Source: Posidonia oceanica (lineage: Eukaryota > Streptophyta > Magnoliopsida > Alismatales > Posidoniaceae). From it: 64,000 nt of DNA. The notes beneath the pieces are model-generated. The model ran no database searches and was not told the origin of the DNA. It was given only the letters and a program-made list of their open reading frames with translations. Of the stretch, positions 1-9,188 are shown one piece after another; positions within the stretch are counted from its first letter, which is position 1, and each line of letters begins with the position of its first letter. The position numbers were made by a program, and so were the translations under genes. The DNA is taken from the NCBI GenBank assembly GCA_037176725.1, contig JAZBRS010000050.1, positions 13,224,001 to 13,288,000 on the forward strand. The letters are read 5' to 3'.

Positions 1-956
1 ATGAATCTTCGGATGAACTGTAGCCTCCCTATGAGTCTTTTGAGTTCCTTGATGTTCTTTAGTGGTGGCATGGCTGTTATAGCTTTGGCTTTGGTGGGAT
101 CCACTTCTATGCCCCTTTTGCTTACTATGAAGCCAAGCAGCTTTCTGGCAGTGACCCCGAAGACACACTTCTTGGGGTTCATTCTGAGATTGTACTGGTC
201 TACTCTCCGGAGTACTCTTTCTAGTGCTTCAAAGTGTCCCTCTCTTGTTTTTGACTTTACTAACAGGTCATCCACATAGCACTCCATGCAATCGTGTATC
301 ATGTCGTGAAAGATTGCCATCATAGCCCTCTGATAAGTGGCTCCGGCGTTCTTTAATCCGAATGGCATGACTACATAGCAGTAGGTCCCCCATGGTGTAG
401 TAAATGCCGTTTTCTCCTGGTCTTCTTCTGCAAGTTTAATCTGGTTATAATCGGAGAAACCATCCATGAATGAAAGCATCTCATGGCCTGCAGTGTTGTC
501 TATGAGGATGTCTATGTGCGGGAGAGGGAAATCGTCTTTTGGGCACGCTTCATTGAGGTTTCTGTAGTCAATGCACACGCGCACTTTGCCATCTTTCTTC
601 ATCACTGGAACTATGTTGGCAATCCATTCTGGATACACCACAACTCTAATGAACTTCACATTGTGTAGCTTGTCTATCTCCTCTTTGACCTTTAGAGCAA
701 GGTCTGGACGTAGACGTTGGAGCTTTTGCTTTGCTGTCTTAGCATCTAGCTTGAGAGGGAGCCTGTGCTCCACCAGTAGTGAATCAAGCTCAGGCATTTC
801 TTTGTAGGAGAAGGCCAGTACCTTCATGTACATTTTGATTAGTCTTTCCATTCTGGTCCATTCATCTATGTTGAGGGCAGAGCTTATCCAGACTGGTCTT
901 GGATCATCTTCAGTGCCCAGATTGACTTCCTCTGTTTCTTCAGTGCCAGCCTTGGT
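1..956 (-). CDS. Element A reverse transcriptase, partial
   Basis: Reading the minus strand from 956 to 1 gives an open frame with the palm and finger motifs of a Ty3/gypsy RT: a PEWIANIVPV-like start, VRVCIDYRNLN, DDFPLPHIDILIDNTAGH, MPFGLKNAGATYQ, the catalytic YVDDLLVKSK box near 265, then GFIVSKRGIEVDPTKAKAI and a GRLQFIRRF segment at the window edge. It is in the same frame as the upstream linker (957-1427) but separated from it by one TAG at 957-959. The frame is not closed on the left, so RNase H and integrase probably lie outside. Catalytic Asp residues are kept, so apart from the upstream TAG this part looks recently decayed. Confidence 0.85.
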
Positions 957-1427
957 CTACTCATCGTATTTCTTCATCATTTCTTCGAAGATGGCAGGGT
1001 CTACCAATTCTTCATTCAGGTCCTCTTCCGTATCCACCAGCTCGAAGGCTTCATGGTTTCCAGTGTTTTTGCTGGTGATATTTGACACTTCTTTGACTAG
1101 GAAGATGGCATGCGACATGGCTAGCTCCTGTGGCAATGCTGTGGTATAGTGACATACTCTTACAGTTTCGATGATCGGCTCCTTCCTGTTCCGACCTGCA
1201 CACTTAGCAGAGTGATTAGATACTTTTTGTGAGGGCACGGTGGCAGTTAAGCCGTCCCTGCCTTGCCCTCGTTTACCTTCCCCACTACTATCTAAACTAG
1301 GAAGTAAATTGCTGGAAAGTAAAACATGCGAAAACAAAATGCTGGAATTAAATGCGGGAAAGAAATTATTCACAATGGTAGGGGGTTTGCCCCTAGGTTT
1401 GCCTTTGCGGTGGAGGCGGTTCGCCAT
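957..1427 (-). pseudogene. Element A protease-RT linker (acidic), ended by a premature TAG
   Basis: A 156-residue open stretch directly in front of the RT, in the same frame, stopped by TAG at 957-959. The C-terminal half is acidic (FELVDTEEDLNEELVDP) and resembles the charged region that precedes RT in Tat elements. The N-terminal half is basic (MANRLHRKGKPRGKPP), and its start is not a reliable start codon because the polyprotein should enter from upstream. There is no catalytic motif. I read it as a spacer of the polyprotein. Confidence 0.6.
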
Positions 1428-1434
1428 TGGGCGT

Positions 1435-1750
1435 TCAGTCTGTGGCCCTGGCCCCTTCTTGCTTAGAGGAGCAAGGCCGTAGGTTGCTGAAGAAACGGGT
1501 GAGCTTGCAGATGGGGTCGGAGTCCTCTGCTTTGGTGTCTTCAGTAGAGGTTCCGGAGGAGTCGCTTGCTTGGATGTCCGGAGGTTGGGGAGTTAACCTA
1601 TGGCCTTGGTCCCTTCTTGCTTCGGGGGACAAGGTCGTAGATTGTTGAAGAGGCAGGTGAGCTCGCAGACAGGGTCGGAGTCCTCTACTTTAGCGCCTTT
1701 AGTGGAGGTTCCGAGGGAATCACTTGCTTGGATGTTTGGAGGTAAAGGAG
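1435..1750 (-). repeat. Tandem duplication (about 158 bp x 2) in the element A linker
   Basis: Two adjacent copies, about 1435-1592 and 1593-1750, translate to near-identical segments beginning DIQASDSSGTSTEDTKAEDS and NIQASDSLGTSTKGAKVEDS, each continuing to an NNLRP or SNLRP motif. The spacing, about 158 bp, is not a multiple of three, so the duplication itself shifts the reading frame between the copies and disables the polyprotein here. No function is known for this segment. Confidence 0.65.
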
Positions 1751-1914
1751 CTTCTAGGGATGCAGGGAGAGCAACAGGGACCTCTTCTGTGCAGGAGGTT
1801 GATGCTTCTTCCTCAGGCTTCGTCGAAGCGTTAAGGATGGTTGGAACTTCTTCTAGGCAGGGAGAAGGAGTTAGTGCCATCTCAGGGTCTATAAGAGCGC
1901 TGAGGATGACGAGC

Positions 1915-2187
1915 TTAGGGGCCTTTTGCAGCTGTTGTTGTTGCTGAGAGGCCGGGAACTGTGTCTAACACTTGCTTGTCATGCACTTGTAGCCCGACTG
2001 ACATGAAGTGGTTGGCAAGTGACCATGCTAGAGGTTTGCTTGGGTCTGGTTGCCCAAGGTACCCTAGCCCGGTACGACTGCGCTCCTCTGGTGTTTCAAG
2101 CGCGTCCCTCATTCCTTGTTCCTGGCGACCAAGTCCTTTCCCCGGGGTGTATCCTATCTTGAGGAGGATCTCCCAAGGCCTTTTCAT
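1915..2187 (-). CDS. Element A G-patch domain
   Basis: A 90-residue open stretch starting near KRPWEILLKIGYTPGKGLG, followed by RQEQGMRDALETPEERSRTGLGYLG. This matches the G-patch pattern of glycine-rich turns (GYTPGKGLG, QG, GLGY) found in RNA-binding proteins and at the end of some retroviral and Tat-element proteases. It lies downstream of the second retropepsin, as in B, C and D. The likely role is RNA binding or stimulation of reverse transcription by the polyprotein; that is family knowledge, not visible here. A Gln- and Ala-rich tail follows. Confidence 0.75.
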   Translation of the reverse strand: MKRPWEILLKIGYTPGKGLGRQEQGMRDALETPEERSRTGLGYLGQPDPSKPLAWSLANHFMSVGLQVHDKQVLDTVPGLSATTTAAKGP

Positions 2188-2346
2188 GTGGTCGGGGTAA
2201 TCGTATTGATTTATGTCAATACACTTGGGAGCGAAGACCTTTTTGACATTGTTTATGGCCTTGGTAGTTGGGTCCCTGATTAATGGTGCTGGTGTGGTAG
2301 TCGGGATTGTTACCAGGTGGGCTTTAGCTTCTACTGGCTCGTCTCC

Positions 2347-2905
2347 CTATATTTTGATGATTTTCCCTTGGTAAGGGAACTTCATGCATTGGTGGCGCGG
2401 GGAGGTGACTGCCTTGATCTCCTCGATCCATTGGCGCCCTAATATGAGCCGATACAGGATTGGGGCATCGACTACTATGAGCTCTGTTTCCATTTGGAGA
2501 GGGCCAATGGTAACTTGGACAGTTATCTTTCCCAAGGCTGCTTTTTTGTTGTTGTCGTACCATGATACAGTTAAGGTTGCTGGGCATAATTGAGATTCGG
2601 TTAGCCTAACTAACTGCAGGGTTTCTAGGGAGCATACGTTTAAAGTTGCCCCAGTATCGACAAGCACACCAGAAAGTTTGTAGCTGTTTATTACAATAGC
2701 AACACTTAAAGGTAAAGTCCTCTTAGGAGGAGCTAATTCGAAGTCGGTGAAGATAACTGTAGGCTCCATGAACATAGCAGCTACGACGGTGGCCAGAGCT
2801 TCAGCGGGCATGTCCTCCAGTACCTGGGTTTTCTTCAATACCTCCATCAGGATATCCCAGTGCTTTTCTGAGGTTCTAATCAGCTCGTAGATGGAGATCT
2901 TTGCT
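2347..2905 (-). CDS. Element A retropepsin 2 (orthologue of the B/C/D protease)
   Basis: Open from about 2905 in one minus frame. It begins with KISIYELIRTSEKHWDIL, which aligns with the SIWDLIHSS segment that precedes the protease of B, C and D. It then has a flap-and-core retropepsin: GVLVDTGATLNVCSLETL (catalytic D-T-G) and LILGRQWIEEI. It should process the gag-pol polyprotein. It ends at a stop at 2347. Unlike B, C and D it keeps a canonical D-T-G triad. Confidence 0.8.
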
Positions 2906-3326
2906 TGTGTCTTTCTGAGCTGCTCCAGGACGTCGAAGGTGCCTTCTACCCTCTGGGGTACGTGGAACTCCGGTTGAGGCGAGGAAGTAGCTGGTTCTGC
3001 ATTAGGCGAAGGCAGTGCGACTTGGTTGGAGATCCGCCTGGTTCTTGTGATGGGGGCCTACTGAGCCTGGTTGTGTTCTCCCTTGGCGTGGCCGGACTTG
3101 AGTAGAGAGAGAGGTTTCTGAGAAGAGACTACCCCTGATTTATGGGTAGCTGAGATGAGTTCAACAATGTAGGCCTCTGGATCTGGGTATACCCTTGGGC
3201 TGCTTGATCATTACTGAGCTACTAGAATCCTTGGATACTTGGGGCTTCATCGTCCCCATTATCGATCTAGCCGCCTGTGCCATTTGGTGCTGGGTCTCCC
3301 ATGTCGAATCCTGCCAGATAAGGTCC
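2906..3326 (-). other. Degraded spacer between the two retropepsins of element A
   Basis: No minus frame stays open and no domain is recognisable. Short runs continue the PR1 tail on the right and the region preceding PR2 on the left. It is probably decayed polyprotein spacer. Confidence 0.5.
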
Positions 3327-4340
3327 CTAGATCATTTCCAGGGTCGTTTCATGGTCTGCCTGGATGGTGATCATCTTGCCTTGGAACTTGAACTTTAATA
3401 GCTGGTGCGTCGGGGACGCAACTGCACATATTTCCGCCAGCCAAGTTCTCCCGAGGATCAACGGTTCTGCTAGGTCGCATTCTACCACCATGACCTTGGT
3501 ATTGCTGGTGAGGGGGCCGATGGTAATTGCCAGCTGAACTGTCCCTATCACCTTTGTCTGGATATTATTAAAGCCCTTGCAGAAGATCCTCTCCCTGGTG
3601 ATATCCTCTTCTTCGACATCTAGGTAGTCGAGTGTGTTCAGAGAGCACGCACTGCGACTAGCCCCTGTGTCCACAAGTATGCCAGGGAGGAGGTAGCCGT
3701 TGACCTCTACAGTGATCACCAAAGGCCAGAGCCGTTTCTCCGGAGTGGGTAGTTCTGAGTCCTTGAAGACTATATTTCTCCGTTCATATTCCTTGATGAT
3801 TTTCCGGGCTAGCTCGAATGGATTTGTCCCGCCATTTTGTTCTTGGGATTGACCTTCTCCTGGGAGGAAATTGAAGCACCTGAGGAGCTCGAGGTCATCC
3901 TCCTCGCCTTCTTCGTCTTGTGTTGCCTCTATTGGGAATTCCCATTCTATGGATCCCTGTTCAAAGCACACCTCGACGTCATTGCTTCCCGCAATGGAGG
4001 AGGCTGGCTCAGGTTCTGATTCAATTAGGCACATGGTGATGGTCATGGCCTCAGTTGGGTTGTCTTCTGTCTCTAGGTGCGCCACCGGGTGATTAGGCAG
4101 AGGGTTCTGGTGTATCTGCAACTTGTGCTGTCCCGTCCTGGCCTCTTTCAATCTGTCATTGAGGGCTGACCACATTATTTCTCCCTTATCATTTAGATCA
4201 TATATTCGATCTTTTAACACATAACATTCTTCAAGTGTGTGCCCGTTTTTTTGGTGGTAGGCACAGTACTTGGTCATGTTTGCGTTGGGAGCATTCGGTT
4301 TTGGCACTGGGAGTTGTAAGTCCCCACTCTCGATCAGCAT
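3327..4340 (-). CDS. Element A gag C-terminus with C-H-H-C knuckle plus extra retropepsin 1
   Basis: A 337-residue open stretch. Near residues 23-40 it has the knuckle CAYHQKNGHTLEECYVLKD (C-x2-H-x4-H-x4-C). A Glu-rich middle (about residues 105-165) follows. Then comes a complete retropepsin: PLVITVEVNGYLLPGILVDT with the D-T-G-A-S site, and later LILGRTWLAEI. Elements B, C and D have only Pro-rich linker at this place between knuckle and protease, so this is an additional protease domain, about 0.5 kb upstream of the second. Both copies keep D-T-G. Confidence 0.8.
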   Translation of the reverse strand: MLIESGDLQLPVPKPNAPNANMTKYCAYHQKNGHTLEECYVLKDRIYDLNDKGEIMWSALNDRLKEARTGQHKLQIHQNPLPNHPVAHLETEDNPTEAMTITMCLIESEPEPASSIAGSNDVEVCFEQGSIEWEFPIEATQDEEGEEDDLELLRCFNFLPGEGQSQEQNGGTNPFELARKIIKEYERRNIVFKDSELPTPEKRLWPLVITVEVNGYLLPGILVDTGASRSACSLNTLDYLDVEEEDITRERIFCKGFNNIQTKVIGTVQLAITIGPLTSNTKVMVVECDLAEPLILGRTWLAEICAVASPTHQLLKFKFQGKMITIQADHETTLEMI

Positions 4341-4532
4341 CCTGAAGATGTCTGGGATCGTCTCTGGAAGTGGTGGGTAGCTTTGTCTCCTTGGTCCCCT
4401 AGGTGCCTGTGGAGGAGGAACATTGTGGTAGTCCCTTTGCCCTTGCAGTGGTGTTTTGTACTGACCGCTGTTCTGCCCCTGTTGAGCATTTACCAGGGGA
4501 TTAGGGTGCTGGGGTTGGAACTGTTGGAATGG

Positions 4533-6019
4533 CTACCTTTGTGGTTCGACTTGATATTGAGATTGCTGGAAGGGCTGCCCTTTCCATCCCCTTTGATGCT
4601 GCGTGGTTAGTTGTGCCATGTTGCCAGTGACACCTTCTATGGTATGTCCTGCAGTCTTCTTCCGGCTTTTTGCTTCGAGCTCCAGGAATGGTAGCTCTTC
4701 TCTGTTCCGCATCACCTTCGCGGCCCGCTCATATAACTGTGGATAGGTGTGGAAGTCACCTACCAACAGTCTAGCTCTGAGTGCTCTTGTGGTATTTCTT
4801 GCGATTATTCCACGGCCAGGCCTTCAGGTATGTAGTACTCTGATCTAGCGGCCATGTCCCTCCACCGGCTAGCGAAGGTAACGAAGTCCTCATTTGACCT
4901 CATCCTCTCAGTTGTGAGGTCGCCTGCAGTGGGCTTGTGTGGCACCTAGTGACTGTATTGATTTAGAAATTTCTCCTCAATTATCCTAAAATCTTGGAGA
5001 TCATAGGAAGTTAGGGTGTCGAACCACTTTAAGGCTTCTCCCTCAAGCATCTTGAAGAAGAGGTATGCAGTGAGCCCGGCGTCATAACGGTATGGCAGAG
5101 TATCTATAGTGAAGGCAGCTATGTGGTTCCTAGGATCCTCTGTACCATTATATCTCCTCATTTTTGGCATTTTAAACCCTGGGGGAAGGGCAAAGTGAGG
5201 GAACTTGGAGATGTCATAGCCGATGGGCGTCTTGGAAGTGACCTCGGCCTCCGTTAATGCTTCGGCAATCATCCTCTTAAGGTTAGTCCCTGGTGCGGCG
5301 TAATGCCCCTGGCTTGGGTGCTGGTGTGTTGGTGGGAATGGTGGTAGTGATGGGTTATGTTGTGGATGGAAGAATGATGATTGGGGTCGTGTATGGTAGT
5401 AAGGTGTGTTAGTGGGAGGTTGTTGTGGATGGAAGGATGATTGTGGAGGTGGAGTGGGGTAGTATGGCGTGTTAGCGGGAGGTTGTGGCAGGTATGGGGT
5501 TGCGTATGGTGGAGTTGGGTGGATATAAAGGTAGGTGGGCATCATGTAGTATGGTGGATAGGGGCCTTGGTTAGGGAAGGTAGGGTTAGGTGTGGTGTGT
5601 GTGTAGACGGGCGTATGGAATAGGTGGTTGTGGTGTTCTTGGAGGATGGAGGTTTGTGGGCTTGTGTGTGTGAAATGTTGTTGTTGAGCCAGGGATTGCC
5701 AGACCTCATAGGTCTCCTCCTCAATCGGGTAGGAAGTAGTCACAACAGGAGGCACAACGCTAGAAGTTGCCTCGGGACGTGCGAACTCGGGCGAGATGTC
5801 TATTGTTCGGGACTGATCCGCCTCCCCTCCTTCTTCGTTTGTATCAGTGTGGTAATCGAAGGGGATGGAGGCGTGTGGGAATTTTCGCCGACCGGCGGCT
5901 CGTGAGAAGCCGAGGGTTCCTAGCCCTTCCATTTGTGAGGTTAAGCCTTTGAAGAAAGATCCATCCGAGCCTTGGCCTTGCTGTGCCATGGAGGTAGAGG
6001 TAGTGCTCATGCGCTCCAT
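4533..6019 (-). pseudogene. Element A gag, broken
   Basis: It starts at a plausible ATG (6017-6019) directly downstream of an A-rich leader. The first open part is 4946-6019 (357 residues): an N-terminal Ser/Thr/Gln segment, a Pro/Tyr/His-rich low-complexity middle (about residues 120-240), then the start of the capsid-like retrotransposon gag domain with YNGTEDPRNHIAAF and GEALKWFDTL. A TAG at about 4944 ends it. A second part (4533-4766, PQLYERAAKVMRNREELPF) continues in another register, so there is a stop plus at least one frameshift before the knuckle. The role would be capsid formation and RNA packaging. Confidence 0.8.
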
Positions 6020-7434
6020 TGTTCTTTTCTTTTTTCTTCTTTTTTTTTCTTTCTTTTCTTTTGTCTTTCTTTTTTTTTGTTTCTTTCTTGCTTGCTTTTG
6101 CCTTTTCTTTTTTTTTTGTTTCTTTTTTGCTTTTGCTTTTCTAGACTATTACAGGAGATAAAAAAGAGATTACAGACTCGAGGAACACTAATTAATACAG
6201 ACTCGATAGAATTTGAAGAAAAAATAACATAAATTGAAACAGTCTGTGCTTATAGCCCTGTGATTAGTAGTATGCCTAATCCCTGCAAACAATGCACTGA
6301 AACGTAAGTCCCTGTTAGCCGCCTGTTTTACTGGCGGCCTGACAAGTCGCCGATTTCACCGGCGGCTCAGCGAGGCGCCTCCTGAACTGGCGGTTGTGCC
6401 TCTAGTTCAGTCAGCAAACCAGGTCTGTCTTGGATAGATCACACAATAAGCAAGAAGGAAAATGAGAGCAGGTTTCAAGCAGTGCGTTGCTTTTACTTGT
6501 TTAAGTATTTAATTAATGGATTGATTAATTAAACCTGCGTGGGTCACAAGCAACTGGGATTGGTTGGCTTTAAGGTACTCCTCCTTGACCTTCGCTAGGG
6601 TCCACCAAGAGAGGCCTAGATGGGGGGCTTGTCTCTCTAAAGAGGGACCCTCCACCTAGGATTCTGTCCTTAGGCTCAGCACGTAACAAACCACAAAGCA
6701 ATAAACAAACACAAAGTATTAAGGTGTAAAGTATCTACCAAGTTTCACTATTGGCTCAAGGAGAGAGAGAAGCCAATAACAATACTTGGGACACCTTGAG
6801 ATCTTGATCTAACTATTACAGCTAATACTGAGTATGGGAGAGTGACTTGCACTAGCCCGGGTTCGCTCAGGTTAACTGTTCTAGTTAGAGGAAGACTTCC
6901 TCAAGGGACTTCCACTTTAAAATTAAACAATTAGTTTCCACCTTAAGGGTGGATACAAGCAAAGCTAAAAACCGTTAAAAAACTAGAATACAGTGGACAT
7001 GGAAAGTTGTTTTTAATTTTTAGTACTACTGCAGATCTAAAAACACAACACAAAATACAGGGAAAAAAAACCAAACGGTCTGCAGTAAAAAACTGAACTG
7101 AGTGAGGTGCCTGCTTAAATGGCGTCTCTCTCAGTCGCCCTTTAGAAGAGCAGCTCAAACAGACGCTGCTAGGACTGGCGGCTCGAAGTACAGTCCCCTA
7201 ACCTCAGTAAAATAGCCGTAGCTGTTGGAGCTTGGGATTTTACTGACGTCAGAAACAGAAGGAGAGAAAAAAATGGAAAAGGTTCGGAGTATCGTGAAAA
7301 CCTAAGTGCACGATTACCCAAACCTAAAAAAAACTACTCCTAATCTATGAGAATAATGGAAAGAAAGGGAGGAACTGACTCACATAGCACGGGGGTTGGC
7401 TAAAGCCGAGTACCACCGTGATCACCACTTTATT
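6020..7434 (-). other. Element A leader (5' UTR) with A-rich tract and hairpin modules
   Basis: About 1.4 kb between LTR and gag without a credible ORF. On the sense (minus) strand the last about 130 nt before the gag ATG are almost pure A with some G (plus 6024-6140 reads as T runs). At 6310-6400 and 7120-7190 there are modules of the kind GCCGCCTGTTTTACTGGCGG, which can fold into GC-rich hairpins and recur in the A LTR. A possible primer-binding site, sense TGGTGATCACGGTGG, begins 7 nt after the LTR (plus 7413-7427); I could not match it confidently to a tRNA. Confidence 0.55.
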
Positions 7435-8974
7435 TGTAGATGTGGAATTTGGGGGGGAGGGGTGTTTAAGGAGATGTCAGTGCTTCCACGACATCAACAG
7501 CCTTTGTTGTGATCACCATTCGTCTCTGGGCAGACAAGACACCTGGGGGAGATTATGATGATGCGGGTCCTCGGACCACTAGATCGACGACAGGATGTCA
7601 TCTAGCGGCTTCCTCGTGCTGCGTGAGTTCCTTCCTTTCCTTCAAAACAAAACAACATAGATTAGCTTCGGTGTAGAAGTCAGTAACAGAGGTGAATGAG
7701 ACGACATGGCTAAAAGAAAATAAATACTGACCGGGGGTTGTTCCCCATATGCATATGCTATGATCCTATACTAAGGAATGTAAACAGATGTAGTAAGAAA
7801 CTAGATTGGAAGAAGATACTCCCTTTCACCCTTATGCTGTGTGCAATGAGGTTAGAAGGAAGCACGGTCAGAACTCCTGCATAGCTGAGGATTTCCAAGG
7901 TCAGAGGTAGAAGCTCAGGTTGGTAGCCTATTGGGGAGAGGAGATAGTGTTTCTGGATTGGAAAACTAGCTCTTTGAAGGTGGCTCACAACTGACAGGGC
8001 TCTGTCTCTCTTGGAAATTCCTCTCTGGGGGGATTTCTCTCTCAAAAATTCCGACCCTCAAACCACCAGCCTAGGGGGTCTATTTATAGACTCTAGGGGT
8101 GTAGGGATGGTTGGAGTTCAGAAAATTCTAAAAAAATGGCAGTTAGTTTGAGTCGCCTGTTGGAGTGGCGCCTAAACCTAGCAACCGCTTGGTCAAAGTG
8201 TGGGACGACCCGAGAACGAGGCCACGACTGTTAGTCGCCGCATGAGCTGGCGCCTAATGGTCGAGGGGGGAGTGGGAAACAACTGTGGAAAAGCAGTTCG
8301 AAAGGAGCCACGATCGCTAGTCGCCGCATTGAATGACACCTGATGGTCAAAGATTGTGGGAAGACTGAGGCAGTTTGACAACCGTGCAGTCGCCTGATGA
8401 GCTGGCGCCTGAGAGTTGAGAGGATAGTGGGGAGCAACCGCTGCCCACGATCGCCCAGTCGCCTTTCCAGTTGACGTCTACATGGGTCGCCTCCTGAGAT
8501 GGCTTCTGACTGAGCCGCCTCCTCAAATGGCTGCTAGAGTAGTCGGCAGGGAAATGGGCGACAGTTGTAGTCGCCGCCTTAGGTGGCTACTATGTGAATC
8601 GCCTCCCCAGGTGGCTACTAACTTGCCTAGGTCATTTTTAGCTCTTTTCCTGGGTTTTTCCAGAGGAAAGAAGATGGGAGGCTAGGAAACTACAGATAGT
8701 CTATGAAATCAAGGAAGCATCACTGTTAACTCAAATCTAATTTTAAATCTGAGTTGAAGTGATGGATATCCAGGGTACTTGGACTTGTTACGAGCCCGAG
8801 TGAGTTAGCTCTGCCACAGCCAACTACCTGAGTCTAGGTAGGGTCTAGTGATGCTTTAAAGAATTCAAGGATTATCTGGAAGATGTGTTATCAAGCTTAG
8901 GCATGAGATTTGGGGCGCCTCAAGGTTTCTACCCTCAAAAGAACTCTTAGAAATGCGAAAATAGGATATCTACA
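7435..8974 (-). repeat. Element A 5' LTR, 1540 bp
   Basis: On the sense strand the LTR starts TGTAGATATCC (8974) and ends TTCCACATCTACA (7435). The ends form a 7-bp inverted repeat TGTAGAT/ATCTACA. The TATA box (8081-8088) puts about 0.9 kb in U3 and about 0.6 kb in R-U5, the same R-U5 length as in the solo LTR and the D LTR, which supports the left boundary. U3 (8140-8640) holds several AGTCGCC...GGCGCCT hairpin modules. The right boundary is confirmed by the resumption of B gag sequence at 8975. Confidence 0.65.
8081..8088 (-). promoter_or_regulatory. TATA box of element A LTR
   Basis: The sense strand reads TATAAATA within GTCTATAAATAGACC, itself a short palindrome. Transcription should start about 30 nt downstream, near 8050, giving about 615 nt of R-U5. 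Confidence 0.65.
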
Positions 8975-9188
8975 GAGATCTCCACAGTATTCCTTTAGGT
9001 GTGCTATTGGACTGCCTCTACCATTATATTTTTCAAAGACCGGGATGCGAAACTTCGGTGGGTGCACCGCCTCTGGGAAGTAACAGAGGTCCCAGAACTG
9101 GTAAGACTGGTGGTCTGTACCCTACACTTGTCGAAGTGCTTTCTCCAGAACGGCGAACCTGTCATCGTTGGATTCTGGAGCTGCTGCC
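8975..9188 (-). pseudogene. Element B left copy, gag fragment between element A and the solo LTR
   Basis: Collinear with the gag of the right copy of B at about 31092-31310. It is cut on the left by insertion of A after 8974 and on the right by the solo LTR after 9188. The reading continues at 12452 once one copy of CTGCC is discounted. It encodes part of the capsid-like region (the segment around the VLPPKFRIPVFEKYNGRG motif of the right copy). Confidence 0.85.

Larger units (their letters stand above)
1..8974 (-). mobile_element. Element A: Ty3/gypsy Tat/Ogre-type LTR retrotransposon, 5' part, truncated by the window edge
   Basis: On the minus strand the order is 5' LTR (8974-7435), leader, gag (6019 downward), zinc knuckle, two retropepsins, G-patch, acidic linker and RT running off base 1. 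The order gag-PR-RT and the G-patch point to the Tat/Ogre group of Ty3/gypsy. The right edge is sharp: the LTR ends ...GGATATCTACA at 8974, and base 8975 resumes sequence collinear with the gag of element B near 31092, so A is inserted in B. The expected duplication partner of GAGAT (8975-8979) lies outside the window. The coding part has at least one in-frame TAG and several breaks in gag. A differs from B, C and D in LTR sequence, gag and protease organisation, so it is a separate family. Confidence 0.85.

Noticed and set aside
6230..7434. Alternative placement of the element A LTR end near 6230 because hairpin modules extend there
   Set aside because: The TGTAGAT/ATCTACA terminal match at 7435 and 8974 and the TATA-to-end distance of about 615 nt, like the other LTRs, favour 7435. 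I keep moderate confidence.
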